Positions 1 to 8,906 of a stretch of 64,000 bases of DNA are shown in pieces. The position numbers were made by a program, and so were the translations under genes. This stretch comes from Oscillospiraceae bacterium. GTDB taxonomy: Bacteria > Bacillota > Clostridia > Oscillospirales > Ruminococcaceae. Location: assembly GCA_017415165.1 (NCBI GenBank), contig JAFQIY010000035.1:79152-143151 (forward strand). The letters run 5' to 3'. The notes below the pieces were generated by a model, which had not been told where the DNA came from, searched no databases, and was given only the letters and a program-made list of their open reading frames with translations. Position 1 is the first letter of the stretch. The number at the start of each line of letters is the position of its first letter.

Positions 1-407
1 TTGAGTATGCAGTACATATCCTCTGCGATTATCCAGTCAACAATTTCCTGTACTCTGTCGAGCCATTCCTTGTCGATATTTCCGTTCTGGTCGGTGTGGT
101 CCGTCCAGGTTACAGGAAATCTTACTGCATTGAAGCCTGCTGCCTTAACGGATGAAATCAGTTTCTTGGTTGTAACAGGATTTCCCCAGGCTTTTTCATA
201 ATCTGCGGGTTTGTTGGACGTATAAAGGGCAATCCACTCACCGTAGCTGTCCAGACTGTTGCCTAAGTTCCAGCCTGCACCGATATTCTGTATAGCCTCA
301 GAAGCTTTTTCAAAGGGTACTTCCTTGGCGGAAGCCGGTACAGATAGCATAGAAACTGCCATTGCAGCAGAAATAACTGCGGCAGTAATTTTAGAAAATA
401 TACTCAC
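1..407 (-). CDS. secreted GH5-family endoglucanase, N-terminal part (cut by window edge)
   Basis: The reading frame opens with GTG at 407-405, 7 nt after a GGGAGG ribosome binding site, and runs off the left edge. About 135 residues are visible. Residues 1-27 form a signal peptide (hydrophobic AAVISAAMAVSMLSV, then ASAKE). The mature part contains GAGWNLGNSLD and VRFPVTW, typical of the first beta strands of GH5 cellulases and related beta-glucanases. Substrate cannot be fixed because the catalytic glutamates lie outside the window. It starts only 17 nt after the flgG stop codon, with no terminator between, so it is likely cotranscribed with the flagellar genes. Confidence 0.85.
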   Translation of the reverse strand, partial: MSIFSKITAAVISAAMAVSMLSVPASAKEVPFEKASEAIQNIGAGWNLGNSLDSYGEWIALYTSNKPADYEKAWGNPVTTKKLISSVKAAGFNAVRFPVTWTDHTDQNGNIDKEWLDRVQEIVDWIIAEDMYCIL

Positions 408-424
408 GGAGACCTCCCGTAAAA

Positions 425-1162
425 TTACTGTCTGAGATTATTTACGATATTTTCAAGCTGGTCGTGGGTCTTGACCATATTGATATTGAGCTGGAATGCA
501 CGCTGGAATTCGATGACCTTGGACATTTCATTCGCAACGTTTGTAGAGGACGCTTCAAGGTAGAACTGCTTCTTGCCTGCGTCTGTATCTGCCGCGGCAG
601 GCCCGCTGGAAGCGTTTGCACGGAAGTAGTTGTCCCCAATCTGGTCGAGCCCGTAAGGATTTTCAAAGGTATAGATACCGACCATATTAGCAAGCGCAGT
701 TGCATCAATATCATTTTCCGTGCCCTCAACAAAAGGCACCTGAATTCTGTTGCCCTCATAGTCGAGCACATAAGCGCCGTACTCATTTACAAGCTCCCAA
801 GGTGCAGTTTCGCTTTCTCTTGAAATGTAGAAAGCACCGTCCTTGGTGTAATTGACTTCGCCCTCAGGGGTAAGCACTGCAAAAAAGCCTTCATCGAGAG
901 CTGCAAAATCCAGTTCTCTGTTAGTGCTTCTCAGTGTGGACTGTTCAAACATCATATCTGTTTTAGGAACTCTTACGCCGTGACCGAACTGAGTTTCCTC
1001 GTTTTCGTTATTTCTTTCGGTATAAAGCAAATCGGCAAAGGAAGGTCTTGAAGCCTTGAAGCCGTTTGTGTTTACGTTAGCCATATTGTTGGCGGTGATA
1101 TCAAGTGCCATCTGATAAGCCATTACGCCTGATGCGGCGGTGTGGTAACCGATTTTACTCAT
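425..1162 (-). CDS. flgG: flagellar basal-body rod protein FlgG-type
   Basis: Protein of 245 residues of the flagellar rod/hook family, forming the distal rod. The N-terminal rod motif (NNMANVNTNGFKASR, about residues 25-39) and the C-terminal helix (about 210-245, with EFQRAFQLNINMV) are both present. It is the last flagellar gene of the operon, 19 nt after its paralogue at 1182-1937. The two correspond to the flgF/flgG (flhO/flhP) pair that follows the sigma factor in many Clostridia. Which of the two is FlgF and which FlgG rests on order and similarity and could be swapped. Confidence 0.85.
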   Translation of the reverse strand: MSKIGYHTAASGVMAYQMALDITANNMANVNTNGFKASRPSFADLLYTERNNENEETQFGHGVRVPKTDMMFEQSTLRSTNRELDFAALDEGFFAVLTPEGEVNYTKDGAFYISRESETAPWELVNEYGAYVLDYEGNRIQVPFVEGTENDIDATALANMVGIYTFENPYGLDQIGDNYFRANASSGPAAADTDAGKKQFYLEASSTNVANEMSKVIEFQRAFQLNINMVKTHDQLENIVNNLRQ

Positions 1163-1181
1163 AGCAATTCAATTCCTTTCC

Positions 1182-1937
1182 TTAGTTTACTTTTGACAGG
1201 TCATTTGCAGCAATCTGGTTTACGCTGTTGAGAATTTTAAGCGCTGTACTGCAAGCGGTGAAAACGTGCTGGGAGTCCATAGCCTTGATTGTTTCCTCTG
1301 CAACGTCAACGTTTGAACGCTCGTACCAGCCCTGCTTAATCTGATAATTTTCGTCAGCAGGAACAGCATTCAGTGCGGTATTATCGTAAGGACGCATAAG
1401 GTTATCGTCCACCTTTTCGATGTCCGTACCCGCTGCAATATATGTCAGACCCAAATCAAAGGTTCTGCCGTCGTCTGTTGTGATTGTACCGAATCGGTCA
1501 ACCTGAAAATCTGCTGTACCAAGCTGAATTCTCTGACCGTTGCCGTCGAGAACATAACCGCTTGAACCGAGGGTGAGGTAGCCCTCGCTGTTGATAGTGA
1601 ACTGACCGTTTCTTGTCAGGAGAGTTTCGCCGCTGCGGCGCTCCTCAATATTGAAATAGACATTGCCCACGATAGCCATATCAAGGCGTGAGCCTGTATT
1701 TTCGAAAGTGCCCTGTTCAAGGTCGGTAAATGTGTGATTGATAGTGCGGTAGCGGATTGTACCTGTATCGCTGTGGTCGCCGTTTATAAGAAGAAGCTCC
1801 TCCGCAAAGGTTGTAGGGATAGCCTCATCGGACTTATAGCCTGCGGTTTTTGCGTTAGCCATATTATTTGTAATAACGTTGAGTATTCTCTGCTCGTTAA
1901 TCATACCGTTTGCGGCAGTGTAGTAACCTCTGAGCAT
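1182..1937 (-). CDS. flgF: flagellar basal-body rod protein FlgF-type
   Basis: Protein of 251 residues with the rod-family N-terminus (LRGYYTAANGM, then NNMANAKTAGYKSDE) and a C-terminal DUF1078-like helix ending NQIAANDLSKVN. It is a structural part of the proximal rod, exported by the flagellar type III system, so no signal peptide is expected or seen. It lies 14 nt after the sigma factor gene and just before flgG. The central part is more divergent than in FlgG, which is why I call it the FlgF-like member. Confidence 0.82.
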   Translation of the reverse strand: MLRGYYTAANGMINEQRILNVITNNMANAKTAGYKSDEAIPTTFAEELLLINGDHSDTGTIRYRTINHTFTDLEQGTFENTGSRLDMAIVGNVYFNIEERRSGETLLTRNGQFTINSEGYLTLGSSGYVLDGNGQRIQLGTADFQVDRFGTITTDDGRTFDLGLTYIAAGTDIEKVDDNLMRPYDNTALNAVPADENYQIKQGWYERSNVDVAEETIKAMDSQHVFTACSTALKILNSVNQIAANDLSKVN

Positions 1938-1951
1938 AACCTTTCTCCTTT

Positions 1952-2716
1952 TTACATTTCAAAATTATCTTTCATATACTTTTTCATCTTTGAAACAGCC
2001 TGTGAATGTATCTGACACACACGGCTTTCGGAAACGTCCAGAACCTTTCCTATATCGGAAAATCTCAGCTTTTCGTAGTAATAAAGCGTAACAACAAGGC
2101 GCTCTCTTTCTTTAAGGGAGCGGATTGCGTCCGCAAGATATTTCATTTTTTCCTGCTTGTGGATACCTGCTTCAGCAGCCCACATACCGTCCTCGTCAGC
2201 CTTATCGGGGATATCAAATCCGCTGTCCATAACCATTTCCTCAAAAGAAAGAGTCTGTGCAGCAGCAGCCTGAGCTGTGCAGCTTTCCAGCTTTTCAACG
2301 GGCAGCTTCATATAGTCAGCGATTTCCTGAGCGGTAGGCTCACGGTCAAGCTCGCTGTAAAGAACGGTGTACGCCGAATCGTACTCCTTTGCAAAACGCC
2401 TTATATTACGGGGGACAAAGTCCTGCCGTCTGATGAAGTCGATGATTGCACCTCTTACCTTAATGGACGCATAGGTTTCAAACTTTACACCTTTTTTAGG
2501 GTCGAAGCTGTCGATTGCGCTCATAAGTGCAATTGTTGCCTCGTTGATTACGTCGTCAGTTTCGGCAAACTTGAGGTACATATTTCGTGTGGACATAGCG
2601 GCATACTTGACGATACTCATATACGCAAGAATAACGCCGTTTCGGAGAGCCTTGTCGCCTGTTTCCTTATATTTCAAAAGCAGAAGCGCTCTGGCTTCCT
2701 TATCTGTTTCAGCCAC
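1952..2716 (-). CDS. fliA: RNA polymerase sigma factor for flagellar genes (sigma-28/FliA)
   Basis: Sigma factor of 254 residues that directs transcription of late flagellar and chemotaxis genes. Region 2 carries GVKFETYASIKVRGAIIDF and region 4 carries a helix-turn-helix (RFSDIGKVLDVSESRVCQIH). I choose the GTG at 2716 because it lies 8 nt after GGAGG; a GTG nine bases upstream falls inside that ribosome binding site. In most Clostridia flhF and flhG lie between flhA and this gene, but here the gap to flhA is under 40 nt. FlgM, its anti-sigma factor, is not in the window. Confidence 0.92.
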   Translation of the reverse strand: MAETDKEARALLLLKYKETGDKALRNGVILAYMSIVKYAAMSTRNMYLKFAETDDVINEATIALMSAIDSFDPKKGVKFETYASIKVRGAIIDFIRRQDFVPRNIRRFAKEYDSAYTVLYSELDREPTAQEIADYMKLPVEKLESCTAQAAAAQTLSFEEMVMDSGFDIPDKADEDGMWAAEAGIHKQEKMKYLADAIRSLKERERLVVTLYYYEKLRFSDIGKVLDVSESRVCQIHSQAVSKMKKYMKDNFEM

Positions 2717-2752
2717 AAAACTCACCTCCGTTGAAGTGCTGTCCTATCAGTT

Positions 2753-4828
2753 TCAGACAAGCGCCTCCTCAATAGTAACATTGCCCACCGCCTGAATCTG
2801 CACGGAATTATCAATTTCGCTGAATGAAAGCACCGTAACATTCGGTATGAACTGGTCAATCAGCTTCTTGAAATAGATACGCACGATAGGTGAAGTAAGG
2901 ACAATCGGCATAGGGACAACGTCCTTGACCTTGTCAATCTGCTCATTGAGTGAAGCAATAAGCACCTGAATTGTCTGTGGGTCCATAGCAAGGTAAGAGC
3001 CCTGCTCGGATTTCTTTACCGAAGCAACAATCTTGTTTTCGGTTTCGGTATCGAGAGTAAGAACTCGTATCTGTCCGCCGTCGGAAAAACGGCGTGTGAT
3101 AGTTCTCTTGAGAGCCTGACGGACATACTCGGTTGTGATATCCACATCCTTCATATTATGCTGGTTATCAGCAATGGTTTCCAGAATGGTCTGAAGGTCA
3201 CGGATTGGCACGCCCTCTTTAAGCAGCAGGCAGAGAACCTTTTGGAGATAAGCGGGAGAAACAATATTCGGAACAATATCATCAACAATTGTCGGATTAG
3301 TTGCCTTCAGCTTATCAAGCATAGTTTTTACGTCCTGTCTTGAAAGCAGCTCGTGAGAATAATTCTTTATGATTTCCGACAAATGCGTGATAATGACAGA
3401 TGTCGGGTCAATAAGCGTATAGCCTGCGATTTCCGCGCGAAGCTTGTTCTGCTCGGAAATCCATTTAGCGGGGATGTTGAACGCAGGCTCAACGGTATCA
3501 ATACCGTCAACCTCCTTTGTAACACTTCCGCTGTCGAGAGCGAGGTAGTGGTCCATAAGGATTTCTGCGTGAGCAACGATTTCACCCTTGATTTTTATTA
3601 CATACTGGTTGGGGTTGATATGCTGGTTATCGGTCATTCGTACCGACGGGAAAACCATACCCATATCCATAGCAAACTGTTTTCTGAAAATTACGACACG
3701 CTCAATAAGCGTACCGCCTGAGTTTTCGTCAGCAAGAGGAATAAGGCTGTAGCCGAATTCCATTTCGATAGGCTCAACATTGAGCAGCTTGTACACGTTG
3801 TCGATGTCCTTGTAGTACTCCATTTCGGAGAGAGCCTCTTTATTTGCCTCCATTTCCTGCACGGCGGCATCTGTTCTGATGGCAGCCTCTTTCTGAGTAC
3901 GCATAAGCACAACGCCCAGAGCAATAAGGGCTGTACCGAGAACCAGAAGCTGAACCTTAGGGAAGCCCGGAATGAGCATCATAACAAGCATTACGCCGCC
4001 TGCAATAAGCATTACAAGAGGCTGGGCACTCATCTGATTCTTGATGTCGGAGTTGAGTGTATCCTCAGAAGCGGAACGTGTAACAATCATACCCATTGAT
4101 GTAGAAATCAGAAGGGCAGGAACCTGTGAACACAGACCGTCACCAACCGTTGACAGCGAGTAAACGCTGAGGACTTCCATGAATTCCATTCCGTCAAAAA
4201 CAAGACCCATAACTGCACCGCCGAGGAGGTTAACGATTGCGGCAACGATAGAGAAGGTTGCGTCACCCTTAACGAACTTGGAAGCACCGTCCATAGCACC
4301 GAAGAAGTCGGACTCACGCTGGATTTTCTGACGGCGGATTTTTGCCTCATCCTCGGTAATGATACCCGAATTCAGGTCGGCGTCAATAGCCATCTGCTTA
4401 CCGGGCATAGCGTCGAGTGTAAATCTTGCTGTTACTTCAGCAACACGTTCAGCACCCTTTGTAACAACGAGCATCTGAACTACAGTAATAAGTATGAACA
4501 CGATAAATCCGATAACAGCGTTGCCGCCCATTACGAATTGACCGAATGAAGCTACAATCTGACCCGCATTACCCTGATTCATCAGGATAAGACGTGTTGA
4601 CGAGATGTTCAGACCGAGTCTGAAAATTGTTGTAATAAGGAGAAGTGATGGAAAAATTGAGAACTCCAGCGGCTCCTTGATGTACATTGTAAAAAGGAGA
4701 ATAACCAGTGACAGCGCAATATTCACGACAAAAAGCATATCCAGCAGCCATGTGGGCAGCGGAATGATAATCAGGAATATTGCCAGGATAACGAATACCG
4801 TTACCGAGTTATTCAATATATTTTTCAC
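2753..4828 (-). CDS. flhA: flagellar type III export apparatus protein FlhA
   Basis: Protein of 691 residues, the usual length. About eight N-terminal membrane segments are followed by the conserved FHIPEP signature region (GAERVAEVTARFTLDAMPGK) and a large cytoplasmic domain. FlhA forms the export gate nonamer and docks chaperone-substrate complexes. It starts at GTG 4828 with a weak ribosome binding site. It follows flhB by 35 nt and precedes fliA directly, without flhF/flhG between. Confidence 0.97.
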   Translation of the reverse strand: MKNILNNSVTVFVILAIFLIIIPLPTWLLDMLFVVNIALSLVILLFTMYIKEPLEFSIFPSLLLITTIFRLGLNISSTRLILMNQGNAGQIVASFGQFVMGGNAVIGFIVFILITVVQMLVVTKGAERVAEVTARFTLDAMPGKQMAIDADLNSGIITEDEAKIRRQKIQRESDFFGAMDGASKFVKGDATFSIVAAIVNLLGGAVMGLVFDGMEFMEVLSVYSLSTVGDGLCSQVPALLISTSMGMIVTRSASEDTLNSDIKNQMSAQPLVMLIAGGVMLVMMLIPGFPKVQLLVLGTALIALGVVLMRTQKEAAIRTDAAVQEMEANKEALSEMEYYKDIDNVYKLLNVEPIEMEFGYSLIPLADENSGGTLIERVVIFRKQFAMDMGMVFPSVRMTDNQHINPNQYVIKIKGEIVAHAEILMDHYLALDSGSVTKEVDGIDTVEPAFNIPAKWISEQNKLRAEIAGYTLIDPTSVIITHLSEIIKNYSHELLSRQDVKTMLDKLKATNPTIVDDIVPNIVSPAYLQKVLCLLLKEGVPIRDLQTILETIADNQHNMKDVDITTEYVRQALKRTITRRFSDGGQIRVLTLDTETENKIVASVKKSEQGSYLAMDPQTIQVLIASLNEQIDKVKDVVPMPIVLTSPIVRIYFKKLIDQFIPNVTVLSFSEIDNSVQIQAVGNVTIEEALV

Positions 4829-4863
4829 GGTATAACGCAGCCTGCCTTTCTATCTGAACACCG

Positions 4864-5961
4864 TTACATTCCCTTCGGTTTCTTTCCGCTCATATCATAT
4901 ACGAACGCCAGAACCTCCGCAACGGCGTGGTAAAACTCATAAGGAATTTCTCTTCCTATATCAACGGACTTGTAAAGTCCTCTTGCCAGCGGAACATTTT
5001 CCACAACGTGGACCTTGTTTTCCTCCGCTATATCTATAATTCTGAAAGCAACCTTGTCTGCACCCTTTGCAACAACAACAGGTGCACGGTCCTTGTTTTC
5101 GTCGTATTTAATCGCAACCGCAAAGTGGGTAGGGTTTCTGATGACAACGTCCGCCTGAGGGACGTCCTGCATCATTCTTGCCATAGCCATCTGCTGCTGT
5201 TTCTGACGGCGCTTACCCTTAATCTGAGGGTCGCCCTCCATCATCTTATATTCTTCCTTGACCTCCTGCTTGGTCATCATCATATCTTTTTCCCATTTGT
5301 ATTTCTGATACAGGAAATCAACTGCGGCAATTGCCACAAAAACCGCCGCAAGCTTCATACAGATTGCAAAAACGGTATCAGCAATGTAAATCAGTCCTGT
5401 TGTTGCATCGTATTGCAGAAGCCTTGCCATTTCGACAGTTCTTCCCTGAATTTCGTCATAGACGATTGCACCGAGAATAATAAGCTTAGCAACCGACTTT
5501 GCCATTTCAAACATAGCGCTGAGAGAAAACATTCTCTTTATGCCGTTGAAAGGATTAAGCTTGTCAAGCTTGAACTGAAATGATTTCGTTGAGAAAATAA
5601 ATCTTGTCTGTATACCTGTTGCGATAATCGGAATAATCATCGAAACCAAAAGAAGCGGACCTGCTGACAGAAGAACAGTTTTGGTAATTTCAAGTATAAG
5701 CTTTGAAGCCGTCTCCATACCGTCAATTCTTGCGCCGTTTTTCTCCATACCGCCGCCTGAAAGGGCAATCCAGTAGGTCATATCATCGGTAACTGTTCTG
5801 TACATAAGCTGGGCAGTAAGCCTCAGCACAAAAAACAACAGAAGCACTGACGCTGCCGAAACAACGTCCTTGCTTTGCATAACGTTGCCTTCTTTACGCT
5901 GTTCCTGTCGTTTATGGGCGGTCGCCTTTTCGGTTTTTTCACCGCCGCTTCCTTCAGCCAT
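4864..5961 (-). CDS. flhB: flagellar export substrate-specificity switch protein FlhB
   Basis: Protein of 365 residues with four membrane segments, a charged linker rich in K, Q and E (about 222-265), and the autocleavage site NPTH at residues 276-279. Cleavage between Asn and Pro switches export from rod/hook subunits to filament subunits; the partner is FliK, encoded in the same operon. The long basic N-terminus (GGEKTEKATAHKRQ) is typical of the family. It lies 27 nt after fliR. Confidence 0.97.
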   Translation of the reverse strand: MAEGSGGEKTEKATAHKRQEQRKEGNVMQSKDVVSAASVLLLFFVLRLTAQLMYRTVTDDMTYWIALSGGGMEKNGARIDGMETASKLILEITKTVLLSAGPLLLVSMIIPIIATGIQTRFIFSTKSFQFKLDKLNPFNGIKRMFSLSAMFEMAKSVAKLIILGAIVYDEIQGRTVEMARLLQYDATTGLIYIADTVFAICMKLAAVFVAIAAVDFLYQKYKWEKDMMMTKQEVKEEYKMMEGDPQIKGKRRQKQQQMAMARMMQDVPQADVVIRNPTHFAVAIKYDENKDRAPVVVAKGADKVAFRIIDIAEENKVHVVENVPLARGLYKSVDIGREIPYEFYHAVAEVLAFVYDMSGKKPKGM

Positions 5962-5988
5962 AGAAATCTCCCTTTAAATCGTGTATAT

Positions 5989-6771
5989 TTATGCGGGTAT
6001 AATTGTTATAAACTGTGCTACAGCGTCCAGCCACGTATCAAGATAGCTGTCAATAAAATCGGAAAGAGGAACTGCAATCAGGAACAGCATCATAAAGCCC
6101 ACCGCAACCTTCAGCTGGATATTTACAACCATAATCTGAATTTGTGGAACGGATTTCATCAGCATACCCATACAGAATTCCAGTATGAACGCTGCTGCGA
6201 TAATCGGCATTGCAAGCTTTACAACAATTGCCAGAAGCACTGAGAAATACGACACAATGTTGTATCCCAAATCGGGGTTGAAGCCCTCGCCGCCGACAGG
6301 AAGTGTGTCAAAGCTTATAACAAAAAGCTGTATATATGACATATGCGAATTTGTCGCAAAAAAGTAAAGATACATCATAAAACTGATGACAGAACCCATA
6401 ATGGACATCTGGACATTGGTTTCGGGGTCGAACACCTTTGCCATACCAAGACCTGACTGCATATCCATAATTTCTCCCGCAACCTGAATGGTATTGAAGA
6501 ACATATTGGTTATAAAGCCGAGGGTAAGTCCGATAAAGATTTCTCTCAACAGCATCATAAGGTAAATTCCCGCCAGAGTGCCCGAGTCAACGGGTTCAGG
6601 CTGAGTAACCATTATCACAATCATTGTGATAAAAATGGAAATTGTAACCCGCACCATTACAGGCAGGTTACGTCTTGAAAGAATAGGTGTAAAAGCAAAT
6701 ATAGACAATATCCGCGCAAAGACCAGAATATTGGTTTCAAAGCTGCGGAAAAGCACGATAAAGTAATCCAA
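5989..6771 (-). CDS. fliR: flagellar export gate protein FliR
   Basis: Polytopic membrane protein of 260 residues, part of the FliP-FliQ-FliR export gate. It shows about six hydrophobic segments and the family pattern around RRNLPVMVRV and SGLGMAKVFDPETN. The start is TTG at 6771, six bases after GGAG; no in-frame ATG lies nearby upstream. It lies 20 nt downstream of fliQ and 27 nt upstream of flhB, the standard order fliP-fliQ-fliR-flhB. Confidence 0.95.
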   Translation of the reverse strand: MDYFIVLFRSFETNILVFARILSIFAFTPILSRRNLPVMVRVTISIFITMIVIMVTQPEPVDSGTLAGIYLMMLLREIFIGLTLGFITNMFFNTIQVAGEIMDMQSGLGMAKVFDPETNVQMSIMGSVISFMMYLYFFATNSHMSYIQLFVISFDTLPVGGEGFNPDLGYNIVSYFSVLLAIVVKLAMPIIAAAFILEFCMGMLMKSVPQIQIMVVNIQLKVAVGFMMLFLIAVPLSDFIDSYLDTWLDAVAQFITIIPA

Positions 6772-6791
6772 ATCCTGCTCCTTTCCGCCTG

Positions 6792-7076
6792 TTACATAGC
6801 ACCTGTCTGACTGCTTATCTGAGTTATCAGATCGAATATGCGGTACACAAATTCGCTGCAGCTTGCCGTCATCATCGGTGCAAACAACAGCAGCAGAACA
6901 ACAATTGTCAGCGCCTTAGGCACAAAGGTAAGGGTTTGCTCGTGCACCTGAGTTGCCGCCTGCAAAATCGCGATTACAAGACCTACCAGCATACTTATCA
7001 GCAGCATAGGACCTGCAATTTTGATTGAAAGCATCAGCGCCTCACGGAATATTTCGAGAACAAGCTCCTCTGTCAT
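6792..7076 (-). CDS. fliQ: flagellar export gate protein FliQ
   Basis: Small protein of 94 residues with two membrane helices, the expected form of FliQ (about 89 residues). The helices are separated by the conserved loop with QAATQVHEQTLTFVPK. Four copies assemble around FliP/FliR in the export gate. The ATG at 7076 has a strong GGAGGTGG ribosome binding site. The extra residues are at the C-terminus (DLITQISSQTGAM). Confidence 0.96.
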   Translation of the reverse strand: MTEELVLEIFREALMLSIKIAGPMLLISMLVGLVIAILQAATQVHEQTLTFVPKALTIVVLLLLFAPMMTASCSEFVYRIFDLITQISSQTGAM

Positions 7077-7090
7077 CTACGCCACCTCCG

Positions 7091-8026
7091 CTAAGTATTG
7101 AAGCCCGTAACAAGCGAGCCAACCAGTAGAGTCCAGCCGTCACAGAGAATGAACAGCAGCAGCTTGAACGGGATAGAAACCGTTGTCGGCGGCAGCATCA
7201 TCATACCCATTGACATAAGGATTGTTGAAACTATAATATCAATAACAAGGAAAGGAATATACAGCAGGAAGCCGATTTCAAATCCTATTTTGATTTCACT
7301 TAAAACAAACGCAGGAACAACCACAACAAAGCTTACTTCCTCCAGAAATTGCTCCTCTGTTTCAGCCTGAATTTCAGTACCTGTCAGACCGAGGAAAAAG
7401 TCCATAGAGTCGTTGCTGGTGTTCTTCAGCATCCATTCCTTGAGAGGTACGGAAGCTGCCTGAACCGCCTCAACGGAAGTATATTCTCCGTTCTTGTACG
7501 GCACATAAGCAACCTCGTTCATCTCATTAAGAACGGGAGTCATTATAAACAAAGTAAGGAAAAGCGCAAGACCTATCATAACCTGATTAGGCGGAGTCTG
7601 CTGAACACCCATTGCATTTCGCAGCAGCGAGAATGAAATGATAATTCTCGTAAAGCAGGTAAGCATTACAAGAATTGACGGTGCAAGCGACAGAATTGTA
7701 ATAAGGATAACCAGGTCAATTGTAGTAGAGCTTTCGTTGATATTCAGCTGGTCGAGAAGATTGCTTACTTCTTCGTCATCTGTAACAGGCTCTTCATAGG
7801 GCAGCGCCGTCGTTGTAACCGCTTCTTCGATACCCACAGCCTCAGGCTGAGTCTGTTCTGTCTGGGGGACGCTTGTTTCAAGATTTGGTATCGTTGTAAC
7901 AATCCCCGTGGTTTCAGGCTCCGAAACGGCAAAAGCAGTCACGGAGGAAAGAGAAGCCGCCATTGCTGCCGCGCAGATTATTCCTGCAGAAGCCTTGACC
8001 AACCTCTTAAAAATCATTTTTTTCAT
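7091..8026 (-). CDS. fliP: flagellar export gate protein FliP with long N-terminal extension
   Basis: Export gate subunit, 311 residues from the ATG at 8026 that follows AGAGGA. A longer frame starts at 8050 but lacks a ribosome binding site. Residues 1 to about 33 look like a cleavable signal peptide (ends SSVTAFAVSE), as expected for FliP. Before the first core membrane segment there is an unusual acidic, T/P/E-rich stretch of roughly 65 residues. The core shows the FliP pattern SLLRNAMGVQQTPPNQ and a conserved C-terminal pair of membrane helices. The gene overlaps the end of fliO by 20 nt. Confidence 0.95.
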   Translation of the reverse strand: MKKMIFKRLVKASAGIICAAAMAASLSSVTAFAVSEPETTGIVTTIPNLETSVPQTEQTQPEAVGIEEAVTTTALPYEEPVTDDEEVSNLLDQLNINESSTTIDLVILITILSLAPSILVMLTCFTRIIISFSLLRNAMGVQQTPPNQVMIGLALFLTLFIMTPVLNEMNEVAYVPYKNGEYTSVEAVQAASVPLKEWMLKNTSNDSMDFFLGLTGTEIQAETEEQFLEEVSFVVVVPAFVLSEIKIGFEIGFLLYIPFLVIDIIVSTILMSMGMMMLPPTTVSIPFKLLLFILCDGWTLLVGSLVTGFNT

Positions 8027-8414
8027 TCCGTCCGTCCTCTTTATTTTCAACGGTTTCAGCGCTTACCTTATTTTTTTCGGCAAACGCTTTTTTAAGACTT
8101 TTCATAAATCCGCTTTCCTCGTCCTCGGACTCGCTTTCATAAACAGCGATATCCTCATCGTCGAGGTCACAGACCTTTGTAACAGCGTTGGGAGTTACCC
8201 CGAGAAGCATTTTCTTGCTTCCCACAGTAACAATCATAAGCTGTTTATCCTGCGCAATGCTTACGTACTCAACAATTTTTATCGAACGGTTGTTGTAACC
8301 GAAACCGCCCGACATACGATGCTTGTTGAGCCACTTATAGGCATAAAAGGTCAGAAACATCAGACCTACTACACCCAGCAAGGCGCAGATTACAGTAAAA
8401 ACATCGCCAATCAT
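8007..8414 (-). CDS. fliO: flagellar biosynthesis protein FliO-like
   Basis: Protein of 135 residues with one N-terminal membrane helix (about 2-28), a short beta-rich domain (SIKIVEYVSIAQDKQLMIV and KMLLGVT, the FliO/FliZ pattern), and a charged tail rich in E, D and K. FliO helps assemble FliP in the membrane. I choose the ATG at 8414 rather than the TTG three bases earlier. It starts just after the cheY stop and overlaps fliP, so translation is probably coupled. The family is weakly conserved; position in the operon supports the call. Confidence 0.85.
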   Translation of the reverse strand: MIGDVFTVICALLGVVGLMFLTFYAYKWLNKHRMSGGFGYNNRSIKIVEYVSIAQDKQLMIVTVGSKKMLLGVTPNAVTKVCDLDDEDIAVYESESEDEESGFMKSLKKAFAEKNKVSAETVENKEDGRNEKNDF

Positions 8415-8417
8415 CAA

Positions 8418-8780
8418 TTAGCCGAGAACCTTCTGAACTGTCTGAAGAATTCTGTCAGCCTTGAAAGGCTTAACGATAAAGTCAAGAGCACCAAGCTTGA
8501 TAGCTTCAACTACCATAGATTCCTGACCCATAGCAGAGCACATAACAATCTTAGCGGATGGGTCTGCTGCCTTGATATCACGGAGAGCTTCGATACCTGT
8601 CTTGTTAGGCATTGTGATGTCCATAATTACGAGGTCAGGCTTTTCTGTTGCATATGTATTACAAGCGATTTCGCCGTCAGCAGCCTCGAGGATATTTGTA
8701 TAACCATTCTTTGTGAGAGCATCCTTAATCATCATTCTCATAAAAGCCGCATCGTCAACGAGCATAATCTTCTTATCCAT
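8418..8780 (-). CDS. cheY: chemotaxis response regulator CheY
   Basis: Single receiver domain of 120 residues with no output domain. The phosphorylation site is intact: acidic pair D9/D10, phospho-acceptor D54 (in VIMDITMPNKTG), S82 and K104 (IVKPF). Phospho-CheY binds FliM and FliY at the motor switch; fliM and fliY are the two genes immediately upstream. No CheA kinase or other chemotaxis gene lies in the window. A 126-nt spacer with two hairpins separates it from fliY. Confidence 0.94.
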   Translation of the reverse strand: MDKKIMLVDDAAFMRMMIKDALTKNGYTNILEAADGEIACNTYATEKPDLVIMDITMPNKTGIEALRDIKAADPSAKIVMCSAMGQESMVVEAIKLGALDFIVKPFKADRILQTVQKVLG

Positions 8781-8831
8781 AATAAAACTCCGTTTCTCCG
8801 CCGCAGGAATAATATTTTTTTGTTTTACTTC

Positions 8832-8895
8832 GGAAACGTCGGGCGGAGCCGTTTCCTGCTTGATATCCTTTCCGAAGCATTCACCGTGCTTCGGT
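8832..8895 (-). repeat. two hairpins in the fliY-cheY spacer
   Basis: Two inverted repeats lie side by side between fliY and cheY. One pairs GGAAACG (8832-8838) with 8850-8856. The other pairs CCGAAGCA (8872-8879) with 8888-8895. Neither has a U-tract, so they are not intrinsic terminators; they may affect mRNA processing or stability. Confidence 0.5.
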
Positions 8896-8906
8896 CATTT
8901 ACTTGC

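Noticed and set aside
5875-6243. Plus-strand open frames opposite the flagellar and other minus-strand genes
   Set aside because: Long antisense frames here follow from codon bias of the true genes; none has family motifs or proper start signals.
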